Assembly: GCA_905147135.1 (NCBI GenBank)
Contig: LR990043.1
Coordinates: forward strand, 9,955,057 to 10,019,056
From: Blastobasis lacticolella
Lineage: Eukaryota > Arthropoda > Insecta > Lepidoptera > Blastobasidae
Length of the DNA stretch: 64,000 nt
Reading direction: 5' to 3'
This document shows, one piece after another, positions 30,246 through 40,850 of this stretch. The first letter of the stretch is position 1. Every line of letters starts with the position of its first letter. Both the position numbers and the translations under genes were made by a program. A model generated the notes under the pieces. The model had not been told where the DNA came from. It did not search any database and saw only the letters and a program-made list of their open reading frames with translations.

Positions 30246-30715
30246 AGTATCACTAACCTGTTATGTGAAAAATCACTAGGAAGAAAAATATAAAATCGAT
30301 ACATCGGTCATCGGATACATCAATGCTAGTCAATGCATATTTGTAGCCACTGAATTTACTTCTCTGTGAATTTTTTACATTATGGATTTTGGATCGGCTT
30401 TGTAGATTCTCAACTATACTTTGTCAAATATAGGATGATAATTTTGACAATTCACAGTAGGGATGGGGTGGTGTAAAATCGTTATTGAATCTATTCGATT
30501 ATCGATTCTCATTCTCATAGAAGTTGAAATCGATAGTTGCATGTATTTTACAAAGGTTATGCTGTATGTATTTTACAAAAATTAATTTACACTTTGTATT
30601 AAATTTGCACTTTATAAATCCTAATAATGATGAGATGTACTTTGTATGATGATATGTATTATATGATGTTTTATATGATGTATTATTTGTATTATATGAT
30701 GAGATGAGATGTACT

Positions 30716-30875
30716 TTGTCCCCCGTTCGCTCGCACCAATTATTACAAAAACTCTTTTATGATTCGCGCTCCTAGAGCATTCAATAGTTTGCCACGCGAA
30801 GACCGTTTCGACTTATTTGTGAGTAATATAGTTGGAGTAAAGGCGGCACTAACTAAAGATATGTTCGCAACCTGA
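30716..30875 (+). pseudogene. LINE C-terminal RT tail
   Basis: FARTNYYKNSFMIRAPRAFN followed by SLPREDRFDLF to TGA (30873-30875) is the R-T-N.xxNSF..R.PR.xNSLP signature of jockey/R1-like RT tails. A 3' UTR follows, ending in an (AAAAT)n run at about 31118-31141. Confidence 0.75.
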
Positions 30876-31117
30876 GTTAATTGTATTGTATACATATGTT
30901 TCGTTTTAGTACTACTTGTAAACTGATATTTGAACTTACGTTGTTGATGTGACAGGTTTAGTACATGTGTGATTGTATTCGTTAAGTAGTATGTTATAGC
31001 TCATAAGAAAAATATTGATTAAAAAGTATCTTGTTAAATTTATATGTGGCGGTTTGTAAATGGCTCATAGATAAGCTATTTTTTAATGCATTATGTATTA
31101 CAGCTGTAAACCACCCG

Positions 31118-31141
31118 AATAAAATAAAATAAAATAAAATA
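31118..31141 (+). repeat. (AAAAT)n microsatellite, LINE tail
   Basis: Five-base units AATAA repeat four to five times, directly after the presumed 3' UTR of the LINE fragment at 30.72 kb. Confidence 0.8.
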
Positions 31142-31360
31142 ATGTTTACTAAGTTGGTGCTTTTAAGTAAAATTGTTACTGTATAATAATAAAGTTTATT
31201 TTGTGCTATAATAATTGATATTTAGGGTAGTTGAAGGTATATTAGCTATATGATTGGAAACTCATGCAATGTTACATTATTGTTTACTACCTGAATAAAA
31301 TAAATAAAATAAACTGTCTATTTTCTTTTGAATTAATGATTTATTAATACGACATTAAAA

Positions 31361-31460
31361 ACCTTTCCACAACGACGATTTCGACTCTTGCATATTTTTA
31401 TTCGTTCAGTCAGCCTACTCCGTACAATACGCGCGAGTCAAAATCGTTGTTGTGAAAGGT
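31361..31460. mobile_element. 100-bp hairpin MITE
   Basis: ACCTTTCCACAACGACGATT..CGACTC at the left is mirrored by GAGTCAAAATCGTTGTTGTG and AAAGGT at the right, with about three mismatches in 27 bp. It is nested inside the 33-bp inverted-repeat pair. Confidence 0.8.
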
Positions 31461-32549
31461 CTCTTAGTGTGAAATCCATACAAGGAATGAGAGATTAGTT
31501 ACTAAAAATAATATAATTCCCTAAATGTTAATTTTAAATGTTCTGTTATTTTCTTTGAATACCGATTTTCGATTATCTTTTGGTATTCGTTATTCGTGGC
31601 TCTTCACTAAAGGGGCGGTACCTGTCCATGAAGTACCATATTAATCCGTAGTACCTTGTTCCGAAAAAAGAACACGGTACTGTATAGGCGTGCGCCAAGA
31701 ACCAAGAATAATTAGTTGTCAAAATTATCATCCTATATTAGACAAAGCATAGAAAGAACCACAGTGATGTGATTCAGCACAAGGCGAGACGACAACAAAT
31801 AAACGAATGATAATCTCCACTTAGTCTATTAAATAGGCGAGACATGAAAAACACGTACAGGACTACACGAATATAGACAAATCCCTCTATATTCTCGTGA
31901 TCCCACGGATTGATAAACATGTGGAGAGTGCTTTAGAGTATAACCAACTTCATGTAATTCAAAATCGTACATTCAGTCCATTTCACAGGATAGGCCCTAT
32001 TAAGAGTAGAGCCTATCCGAATCGCATGTTGTTACGTCATTTCACAGGGTGCAATCAAAATGGTGGCGTGCTGCCGGAGATCGGCGTAGCGCTTAGCGTT
32101 ACACTCCGCCTAGTACTTCGCCGCGCTTGGCGTTAATAATGTGACCAGATTTAGGAGATTGATCATCGATTTCTGCGTTTTTAGATAAGAAACTTCTTTT
32201 TTCGGAATTGGACGAATGGTGTCTTGAAATTGATTCCTAATCGTAACAAGATTTTTTGCTTATATTACTGTAGTTTTAAAAGTTACACTGTAAAACTTAT
32301 AGGCTAATTCAAAGTTGCGTGAATACCTATGTAATAAAAGAAACACATAAATTTATGAAATCTGCCTGTAGCGACCGATGAATGTGGCAAGGTGCAAGGT
32401 AACGATACTTATAACCCGATACAGTGCTACAAAAAAAAATAGAAATAAAATAAAAAGACGGCCAGTTACATTTACCGTGTAAAATGTACGATTTTAATGA
32501 CATGAACTTCATGGGAGTGAATTTTATGTTCCGTTTCACTAACATACAT

Positions 32550-32640
32550 TCTACATTCTTGCCTATTAGGGATGTGGTAGGTGTCAAAATGCATCGATAT
32601 TATATCGATTCATCGGTGTAATATCGCTAATCTGGTACGT
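32550..32640 (+). repeat. Dispersed repeat 'GGTAGGTGTC', copy 3
   Basis: TTAGGGATGTGGTAGGTGTC, AAAATGCATCGATATTATAT and GTAATATCGCTAATCTGG match the 3' half of the first copy at 27.9 kb. Confidence 0.65.
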
Positions 32641-32644
32641 TCTC

Positions 32645-33555
32645 TAGCACGTCTCTCTGGTACGTTTTGTAGCATTTTATTCAATTTAAAAGTACGATTT
32701 CAAAATCAAAATACGACAAGGATAGTTACAAGTTTTTTTAGTAAAATATGTTTGTTCTGTGCACGGTACCGCCGGTCTCCAATCGCATGATACCTTTGCT
32801 CAGGAATGATGTCACAACATGTATTTTGGATAGGCCCTATCTATCTCGTGTAAACGTACTATTTTGAACGACCACAAAGTAAAAAAGAGAGATTGAATGG
32901 CAATTGTAGGCCTATATTAACATATGCGCCGATTTAATTAAATACAATAATTTGTACATACATGATACATACTTTGGTACACTTTCTTATTCTTAGCAGA
33001 AAAAGGGCCAAAGTCGGCCATGAACTACATAGTGCAAAGAAAAGGGAGTAAATGACATTTATTGCTCCGTTCCACTGACACTGAACACTAACATAATTTC
33101 CACGCTTTTTAAATTTGATCTCTTAAATAAATAAATATAACGCTGCAGATTACATTTGATGTACTAAACATGACAAAGTACGAATATAATTTAAAAATAA
33201 TCTATTAAAGCTTGACAGCGACAGAGGTGACCTGTCATTCGTGGCGCTAGTTCTGCGTTTTACGTAGCAACACCGGAAGAAGTAAAATCTGTCATCAAAT
33301 TCATATGACGCCATAAGAATGCCAGATGGACAGTAATGTAATCGTACATTTTTACTTATCTATATATTTTTAATTGAATAAAACGTTGAATAAATAATAA
33401 ATATTGCCATTACCGTTCGCGTCGCGTTACGTATTGTTCGATCTGAACGAACCCTTATTAAAAATTAAGAACAAAAAAGTATTAAAATTTTCTCTTTACA
33501 AGTCATTTTGGACACCAGTTTTCCAATATTATTTAATGGTAAAAATTCAAGGTTT
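32645..33555. other. Non-coding, repeat-derived stretch
   Basis: A diverged copy of the GCGGTACC/GGAATGATGTCAC repeat lies at 32766-32825. The rest is AT-rich with no recognisable gene. Confidence 0.4.
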
Positions 33556-33639
33556 GCTTTCCTATACATGGTGTCTGCTTACCATCACGTGGGCTGTAAG
33601 CTTGTTTGCCACCTAGTGGTATAACAATATAATATTCTT

Positions 33640-33790
33640 CTCCACTTCGCCCGGTCTACGCCATCCTCGCGTCGTGAGCCATTGGCTTTCGTATCAAACT
33701 TAGCGATGGCAATCCATGGGTTCTTGAGCCGCCCACGAGCTTGAGCGTCCCTTTCCTGATACAGGCAGGTTCAGTCACCTTTTTCCCACG
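33640..33790 (-). pseudogene. RTE C-terminal fragment
   Basis: On the minus strand the translation gives KNPWIAIAKFD..ANGS, then D..DRAKW.R, the RTE tail also seen at 15.05-15.2 kb. Just upstream (33560-33620) a plus-strand LINE 3' motif (CTTACCATCACGTGGGCTGT) is present. Confidence 0.6.
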
Positions 33791-33794
33791 TATC

Positions 33795-34430
33795 CGTATC
33801 CACGTATCCTAGGGGCTTACGCAACACGTGCCCATATTTTTAGCAATAAGATGCTATAACTTTTGTTAGTGTAAGTCTTGTTTGTTGCCCTAAATAAATA
33901 AATACCAGCACAGGCGGGCCCCCTCGACCTTATTCGCGGTATCCCTCACGATGATAATATAATTACTTGTCGAAATTATGTAGGTATAACGATGCTATAG
34001 ACTTTGGGTTACCAGCCATCGGGCACATGACATTCGAGATGAAACAGTAAACCCTTCCTTTTCTGGTTATAGACAAAATTATGAAAATTACATTGAATCG
34101 ATCGATATCGATACTTATTTACTCTTTGAATCCCTTTGAACTTATTTTGACGCTATCGTAGTGATATTTTGTGATTATAAACTGCCTAATTTTAGAATGT
34201 ATGCAATGACGAAGACGGCGGTAAAAGCTTTAGGATGTTTAATAATGTCAAGGTACATTTCATTTTTTTCGTCTATTATTGCCAGTACAATAACTTTAGT
34301 ATACTCACTTTTCCGCAACCTGTCAAAGTAACCTAAGTCCCTAGACCCCCTATATAAAGTACTAGTAAGTGATGTTTCAAAATAAAAGCACGAAACGAAT
34401 CGTTAGTACGCTCATTCATTTTGTTCATTT
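33795..34430. other. Non-coding stretch, nothing assigned
   Basis: No open frame or repeat with paired ends was recognised here. It includes one short AAATAAAT run. Confidence 0.4.
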
Positions 34431-34645
34431 ACCCAGCGGTTTGATCGGCGGTACGAATTCTGTGACGTTATTCCACAGGGATGGTATCATGCGATTGGAG
34501 ATAGGCCGTTCCGTGATAGTTTAAAATATTACGTTACTATATACTTCCCAATAGCATTAATTTCGCTCCTTCTGACCGATACTGAGTTCGGCGGTACGAA
34601 TTCTGTGCCGTCATTTCACAGGGTGGGATCACGATGGCGGCATTC

Positions 34646-35059
34646 AATGAGCAGTTTTCCAATAGGTATCTAAAGCATTCTTAGCCACTCACTAGATGGC
34701 GCCCCGACAATTTTGGTAATTGATAATCGCTTTAAATAGGTTCTTAGCAAACAGGATATAAACACTGGGTACGTTGTATTGGATAATATTGTATTTGTCA
34801 ATAGTTTTCAACCATTTTAGAGGTTGTAATAATAATGGAACATAGTGCCAACTTCAATAAATATTTCATTTTACACTTCGTTCAACCTTTAACAGTTATG
34901 TTTATATTAATAATAATTGAATTTTTAAGTTTAGTATTAGTTGGCTGCATGAAATCACTGTCACCATCAGATTATAAAAAGATTACCAATATTGTCGGAG
35001 CGCCATCTATTGATGCCTTTTGAAACCAACTATCAATACCTACTGGAAAACTCCTCATT
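34646..35059. mobile_element. 415-bp MITE, copy 2
   Basis: Ends AATGAGCAGTTTTCCAATAG and TACTGGAAAACTCCTCATT, colinear with copy 1 at 27.36 kb and differing by scattered substitutions. It inserted next to a GCGGTACGAATTC repeat copy. Confidence 0.85.
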
Positions 35060-35385
35060 GGAGATATACGATACCACTGCTGAGCATGAAGAGGGATCGC
35101 ATTCGCACTATGGCGGGACATTTACACTTCAACTTAGCGTTTGTGCGTTGGCCTTCGCTTCGCCATCCCCCCACACTGCATTTGGTAGATTGCTTCTATC
35201 CTTTTGATGTTGTCATCACGTTGCGGATTGCCGGCGCACGCTAAAGAACAATTTCATTATCATTCGCTAATCAGTCCAAATAGGACCAACGAAGGTCAAC
35301 GAATCACATTTGTTTGTGTTCGTTTCGGAGTATGGGCTCGTCACGTCAGTATTGAGTACCTACAATTTGACCTCAGAGGGCTTAC

Positions 35386-35509
35386 GAACTCGTATAGCAG
35401 GACCTAAACAGAATTGCTTTCGGTTTGAACGAGACAAGCTTATGTGACACGTATAGCGCTGTCTCGTTCTAAGCGGGGCCTTTCTGTTCAGGTCCTGCTA
35501 TAAGAGTTC
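35386..35509. mobile_element. Hairpin MITE, ~28-bp arms
   Basis: GAACTCGTATAGCAGGACCT..AAACAGAA is mirrored by TTCTGTTCAGGTCCTGCTAT..AAGAGTTC. Inner sequences ACGAGAC/GTCTCGT also pair. Confidence 0.8.
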
Positions 35510-35689
35510 ATGGTACGGCCCCAGGCTTGATGTCAACATTTCAATGCACTGTGCGGCGTTATTATTTTATGTGTGCTTGCAAAAAGTATCCTGCTATTCC
35601 AAATAGATATTGCTGATAAAGTCAGGGGCAGTCTGAAAATCAGTGCTGCAGGGCTTTAGCTCTCAGCGTAAACTGAGACTGTGCCCTTC

Positions 35690-35880
35690 CATATTCTTAT
35701 TTTTATTTTTTATTAAAGTAACCAGAAAACCTGACGGACTTTTTATTCTATTCAGTGACAAAGGAGCAAACAGCTCACTTGATAGTAAGTGGTAACTGTG
35801 GCCCATAACATCTACAATTCATACATTTAGGTGGCAGGTATCAAAAGTGCAGAACAGCAGGATGAAATGCCTCATGCCTG
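35690..35880 (-). pseudogene. LINE 3' end, minus orientation
   Basis: GCAAACAGCTCACTTGATAG..TAAGTGGTAACTGTGGCCCA is a diverged reverse complement of the TGACCACTTTCCATCAGGTG..GCC 3' end of the 6.8-kb LINE. Confidence 0.55.
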
Positions 35881-35939
35881 ATTGAAATTATATTTATTAT
35901 AGCTGGCTATATATTATTATTCTTCAAACCGGAACACAA

Positions 35940-36706
35940 CAATGCAAGTATTTTTTGCTTGGTGGCAGAAATATATAAGGCGGTGGTACTCACCCAGGCG
36001 GACTCCTCAGGCTTAAAAGAGTATGAGTATGAGTTGTTCAGTCTTCATCCCTATTGGCAACCGTATCTGTTGCTCGCTAAATGTTCGCTCGCTGATTCTT
36101 GGTCCTTGCTCGCTCGTGTCGGTGTCGGTCCAAGCGCGCGCGCGCGTGTGTGCATTGCGGTGTATTCAATTGTCAAATTGACGATTTCGCGCCCATTCGA
36201 GCTAAAAGGTTTCTATTTTATGACTTTATGAGTATTGTATTTAGACTTTTAGAGAAGTAATTAGTGCCCCGCGAATCCCAGTAAACTGATCTAACAGTAA
36301 GTATTTCAATATTTATTAAAACCGTAGCTGTTTCCTAGAAAATACGTGGATTTGCTATTGTTTTGCTTGATATCAATTATAAATATCACCTCCGCTCAAT
36401 GTTACCAACATAAATGACAGACAGACAGATGGTATTTTGCGTTGCGTAGCGTAGAGAAGCTTCGCCCTTTTCCGTGTTGCGTTGATTTTTGTAGTTGTTG
36501 TATAGTGTTATTTCTTGTGATTATTGATAAATTCAATTGTTATTGGGTTAGGCATAACATATTCTTGTTGTTTCAATTTACAACGGCCGCTAATATCAGT
36601 TATTCAACAATTGCAATCGTACCTCTGAGTAACAAACGTTGGTATGTGGCGCACCGATAAAGGTTCTATGAGCTTAATTTATTCTTAATTGTTATATTGA
36701 GCAAAA
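35940..36706 (+). promoter_or_regulatory. Upstream region of the Psc gene
   Basis: It contains a repeat scrap (GGCGGTGGTACTCACCCAGG), a (GC)n/(GT)n run at 36135-36155, and a possible 5' UTR donor CAGTAAGTATT near 36297. No TATA box is clear. The exact start of the Psc transcript cannot be placed. Confidence 0.35.
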
Positions 36707-39700
36707 ATGGTTACATCTAATGAATTGCCCGATAAAAAAGTTGTGAAAATGTCAGAACAGAACATGGGTGTTGTTGTGCCACAAAGAACCCTTCTGGGTG
36801 AAGTGAATGAACATATTATGTGCCCCCTGTGTAGGGGTTACTACATAGATGCAACAACGATTGTCGAATGTTTACATTCATTCTGTAGAAGTTGCATTAT
36901 AAAGCATTTACAAGTAAAGAGTTATTGCCCAGTGTGTGAAATGATGATTAATTCAGCGAAACCTAACATTAAACTTGACAAAGCTCTTCAAGATATTGTT
37001 TATAAGTTAGTACCAGGACTGTTCCAAAAAGAAATGGAAAGGCGTCAGCAGTTCTATGCCTCTAGGCCTGGCCCTGCTGCTTCAGCAACACCTGAGCAAA
37101 GAGGAGAAGATACAGAGAGAGTTATATTTAGCCCAGAGGATGTCATTTCTTTCTCACTTGAATATGCTGATGCTACTGATACTGATAGCATTTCAAGTAA
37201 ATCATCAGCAGAGCTTGACAGCAATGAGCCCCAACCACCTTCAGCGATAGCTAGAAGATATTTACAGTGTCCTGCAGTTGTTAATATCAGTCACCTAAAG
37301 AAATTTCTCAGCATGAAATTTGATATAGACAGTACCCAATTTGCTATTGACATTCTGTATAAGAGAGTACCATTACCTGATTATTATACTCTCATGGATA
37401 TTGCATACATTTATAACTGGAAAAGAAATGAACCAATGAGATTTTTCTACCAGATTATAGATTATGTTGCTATACGCAACAGATTATTTGATATTAACAG
37501 AATTGGACCAAAATACAGAGAACGAAAGTCTAGTCCTGCCTCTACAGAAGAAACAAATGCTAGTAGTCCTGCTGCTAATTTAAATGACAATGGATCAGAG
37601 TCTTCTTCAGGGACTGATAGTCCTATGCCTAATGAAAACGTAAAACAAACTAATGAAACTTGTCAAAAAAGGAATAACTCTGAAGAAGTTGTTGGTGCTA
37701 ATACCAATTCCGATAATTCTAATAATAGTGAGGATGTTGAAAAATCCCAATTTTTGAATTCATTTGAACTTACTGCAAAAAGTAACAGTGTACCTACAGT
37801 TAAAATATCACCAATAAAATCCAATACTACAGAAATTACACCACCAGATTTAGAAGCAAAAAGCCAGCCATCATTAAAAGTAGAAGATAATTTGAAAAGA
37901 AAGCACCCAACAACAGCTAATGTGCCTGAGATTAAAAAACTTAAAATTGAGTTGGAAAAAACCAAAATACCTGGTCATCCTTCTACTTCATTAATGCCAC
38001 CAAAAGAAAAGCCTGAAGAACATGTCAAGATAAAAGAAGCAGAAAACATTGCAACAGTCAAGCAACAATGTCCTGAGAGCCCAGCAGCTAAACAACCTCC
38101 AACTCTTCCACAGCAGATACCATCTAAACGAAAAGTTTCAAGTGAATCAACTAATTTGCAACCTACACCAACATTGCCCAAGACAGTGTCGCCATTAAAA
38201 TTGCAACTACCAAAATTAGAACCACCATCACCAATGTTAAAACAACCTGATATGCAGAAAAGTGTTCCGAAAAAGATCCCCGATTTAAAGCCAAGTGTGC
38301 CAAATTCCCCTCAATCCAACCAAAATAAATCACAACTTTCTACTAAAGTAAGAATGGATTTATTAGCGAACAATAGTGATCCTACTATTGATAGAAGTAA
38401 AATCATGTCTCAAGTTAAATCTTCACTTAACTTACAAAGTATGGGACAAGCTTCTGGAGATCTAAAATCATTATTTAACTCTTGTAAAATTAATATACCT
38501 TCATCACTGTCTATTACACTGACTGATCAGAAAGATCAACGAAATCCTAATGACACACCTAATGCCGACAACAAAAATAATGTTATTAATAAAAACCTAG
38601 CAGGCTCAAGCAATGTTGTTCCGCATGGTATTCCAACAACACCTGTCCATAATTACATAGAAATATTAAAATTACCAGATTCAGAACCCAAAAAGCAAAT
38701 TAAATCTGACAATAACTCAGATAGTAAATCAACTCCAACTGCAAAAGCTGCAGAAACAGGAGGCATGCAGCAAAAACCTCCCGGAAAAAGCTCAGAAACG
38801 TCAGCCAAAGGACCAGTACCTAATTTAAAACCGATTGATCCAAAGGCAGGAAAACAAAATGTAAATTTTACAGCTCCTATTACTTTTCAACAGTCCTTTG
38901 AACAACAAGTGCATTCGTTACAAACTGACAAGAAACCTAAGCCCAAAAACAAATCTCAAGTTCCAAAATTAGTGCCAGCTAATCCAAAAACATTTAGTGC
39001 TGTTAACAAGCTTTCGGGGGGTAACACTAAGCCAACTCAAAGTGGTTTAGCTTCAAATACAGATAATAAGCCTAGTACTGCTTTAGATTTATCTACACCT
39101 CATAATATTCAAAGCCATTTAAGTCCACACCAAACTAAAACTTTAGAAACTATGCAATCTATTGCTAATTTAGCTAATAAACAAAATCTACCTTCAAAAA
39201 ATACATCTTTAGCTATGCCTCCTAAATTTAATACCATACCTAATAGACCTATCGCAACAGGTTCTTTAAGAATAGCTTCTACATCATTGGTGTCACCACA
39301 TAAACATGAGAAATTAAATACAAGTGCAACACACAGTAGTTTAAGACCTGATGCACCTAAAAATCAATCAAACAAACCAGTCTCTAACCCAATTCCAATA
39401 ACATCTTCTCCAAATTATCAGTTATCCTTACAACCATCAACTCCTACACATCCTTCACCAAGATCTCAAACTCGTTCTCCAAGTTCATCACCTAAACTTG
39501 TAATTGCAGAAGAAAAACAAATTCCTAATACCAGTAACATTCCAGAATCAAATCTTAATCAGTCAAATCAAATATCTAGTTCACACAGTGTCACTAATCC
39601 AAAGAATGAATCTACTAAAGTAATGCCTGGGCCTTCTAAACCAGGCTTAAAACCTATAAAACCTGTACCTTCTGCAAACAAAATTTCTGGAGTTCGGCAA

Positions 39701-39904
39701 CCTCTAATGACATCTAGTTCTGTAAAATCAAATCCTGCACAATCGCATTTGAATCTTCTTTCTCACGAATTATTGAGACAAAGCATGGGACAAATGGACA
39801 TGAGTGCATGGCTACATTCAGCTCACAGTACATTCAGTATGTATAAAAATATGACCAATAGGCCCCAACACTACCAAAATGATTTTAACAAAGACAAACC
39901 GTAA
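36707..39904 (+). CDS. Psc: Polycomb group RING protein, Psc/Su(z)2 type
   Basis: A 1065-residue chromatin repressor, expected to act in PRC1 with a RING1/Sce partner to ubiquitinate H2A and compact chromatin in the nucleus. A C3HC4 RING lies at residues 39-77 (CPLCRGYYIDATTIVECLHS..FCRSC..CPVC). A RAWUL domain lies at about 183-260 (VNISHLKKFLSMKFDI, ILYKRVPLPDYYTLMDIAYI). The remaining 800 residues are disordered and rich in Ser, Pro, Asn and Lys. The order RING-RAWUL-long basic tail marks a Psc/Su(z)2 type rather than the short PCGF3-like or BMI1 forms. The first ATG (GCAAAAATGG context) is used; Met15 is an alternative. The whole coding region is one exon. Poly(A) signal AATAAA at 40337-40342. 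Psc versus Su(z)2 cannot be decided here. Confidence 0.93.
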   Translation: MVTSNELPDKKVVKMSEQNMGVVVPQRTLLGEVNEHIMCPLCRGYYIDATTIVECLHSFCRSCIIKHLQVKSYCPVCEMMINSAKPNIKLDKALQDIVYKLVPGLFQKEMERRQQFYASRPGPAASATPEQRGEDTERVIFSPEDVISFSLEYADATDTDSISSKSSAELDSNEPQPPSAIARRYLQCPAVVNISHLKKFLSMKFDIDSTQFAIDILYKRVPLPDYYTLMDIAYIYNWKRNEPMRFFYQIIDYVAIRNRLFDINRIGPKYRERKSSPASTEETNASSPAANLNDNGSESSSGTDSPMPNENVKQTNETCQKRNNSEEVVGANTNSDNSNNSEDVEKSQFLNSFELTAKSNSVPTVKISPIKSNTTEITPPDLEAKSQPSLKVEDNLKRKHPTTANVPEIKKLKIELEKTKIPGHPSTSLMPPKEKPEEHVKIKEAENIATVKQQCPESPAAKQPPTLPQQIPSKRKVSSESTNLQPTPTLPKTVSPLKLQLPKLEPPSPMLKQPDMQKSVPKKIPDLKPSVPNSPQSNQNKSQLSTKVRMDLLANNSDPTIDRSKIMSQVKSSLNLQSMGQASGDLKSLFNSCKINIPSSLSITLTDQKDQRNPNDTPNADNKNNVINKNLAGSSNVVPHGIPTTPVHNYIEILKLPDSEPKKQIKSDNNSDSKSTPTAKAAETGGMQQKPPGKSSETSAKGPVPNLKPIDPKAGKQNVNFTAPITFQQSFEQQVHSLQTDKKPKPKNKSQVPKLVPANPKTFSAVNKLSGGNTKPTQSGLASNTDNKPSTALDLSTPHNIQSHLSPHQTKTLETMQSIANLANKQNLPSKNTSLAMPPKFNTIPNRPIATGSLRIASTSLVSPHKHEKLNTSATHSSLRPDAPKNQSNKPVSNPIPITSSPNYQLSLQPSTPTHPSPRSQTRSPSSSPKLVIAEEKQIPNTSNIPESNLNQSNQISSSHSVTNPKNESTKVMPGPSKPGLKPIKPVPSANKISGVRQPLMTSSSVKSNPAQSHLNLLSHELLRQSMGQMDMSAWLHSAHSTFSMYKNMTNRPQHYQNDFNKDKP

Positions 39905-40671
39905 TAGCGGGAATGTTCAAATTATAAATGAAATGTTTTGGCTAAGTACTTTTTACATAAACAGGTCTAGCGATAATTCGGTTAGTCCATGCGGGAACGT
40001 ATTGTTACGTCATGGGTGATGACTTCACTGACGCTGTAACGGTCGGGCTCGTCCGAAATGCGCCACGTTATGGCGTATGACGTCATATTTCACTCTCTAC
40101 CCGGTATGTATTGTGACCTGGTAGACCCGAAACGACATGGGCTTTCAACGAGCTAACCATTCTTTTAAAAAGTTAGTCATATATCACCCCCTTCCTTTCT
40201 CTCGGGAACCTGCTGAGTTAGCGCTAGACCTAAAGTGTGAGACATATTTTTGTATTGTAGAATGGATATTGAGATGCACTTGAAATTGACATTTTTATGA
40301 TTTTTTTTGGGTTTGTCTGTTGAAGTGGAATTTTGTAATAAATTTGGTGAATTTAACTCGGAGTTGGACAACAACGCAAGGTTTTTTATAGGTGCACACA
40401 TCTGTTAAGTACTACAAAGCTCTTTCATTTAATAATCTGAATTTGTCGTATTTATAAAATATCTATTGTACTCGTATGTGTTTTTCAAAACCTACTGAAT
40501 TTAATTTTCGGAATTATTAGTTACTTATTGTACGTTTCTATACCTACAAAACTTCGTGCACTTATGTGATGAACTTTGCTTAGGAATTATGACTCAGTAC
40601 CTAACTGTTAAATCATAGCAACGAAAATATTTATTGTTGATTTATTTTGTTTTTAGATTTGTAATTTAGAA

Positions 40672-40850
40672 CTATACAGAATGTTACATAATATATGTAT
40701 TAAGCCGTGAACTGGATGGAGTGCTAAACGTATTAAAACGATAGGTACAATTATTTCTGTCATACGTAGAGTTGTACATATCGTTTTAATACATTTAGCA
40801 TTCCATCCAGTGCACGGCTTCATACACATATTATGTAACATCCTGTATAT
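40672..40850. mobile_element. ~180-bp hairpin MITE, ~80-bp arms
   Basis: ATACAGAATGTTACATAATA at the left and TATTATGTAACATCCTGTAT at the right begin two long arms. The arms also contain GTGAACTGGATGGAGTGCTA versus AGCATTCCATCCAGTGCAC and TATTAAAACGATA versus its complement. Downstream of Psc. Confidence 0.85.

Larger units (their letters stand above)
30419..31750. repeat. Pair of 33-bp inverted repeats flanking 1.3 kb
   Basis: TTTGTCAAATATAGGATGAT at 30420 continues to AATTTTGAC; its complement GTCAAAATTATCATCCTATA lies at 31720, with one mismatch. Between them lie a LINE tail and a hairpin MITE. The pair may mark a transposon loaded with later insertions. Confidence 0.6.
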
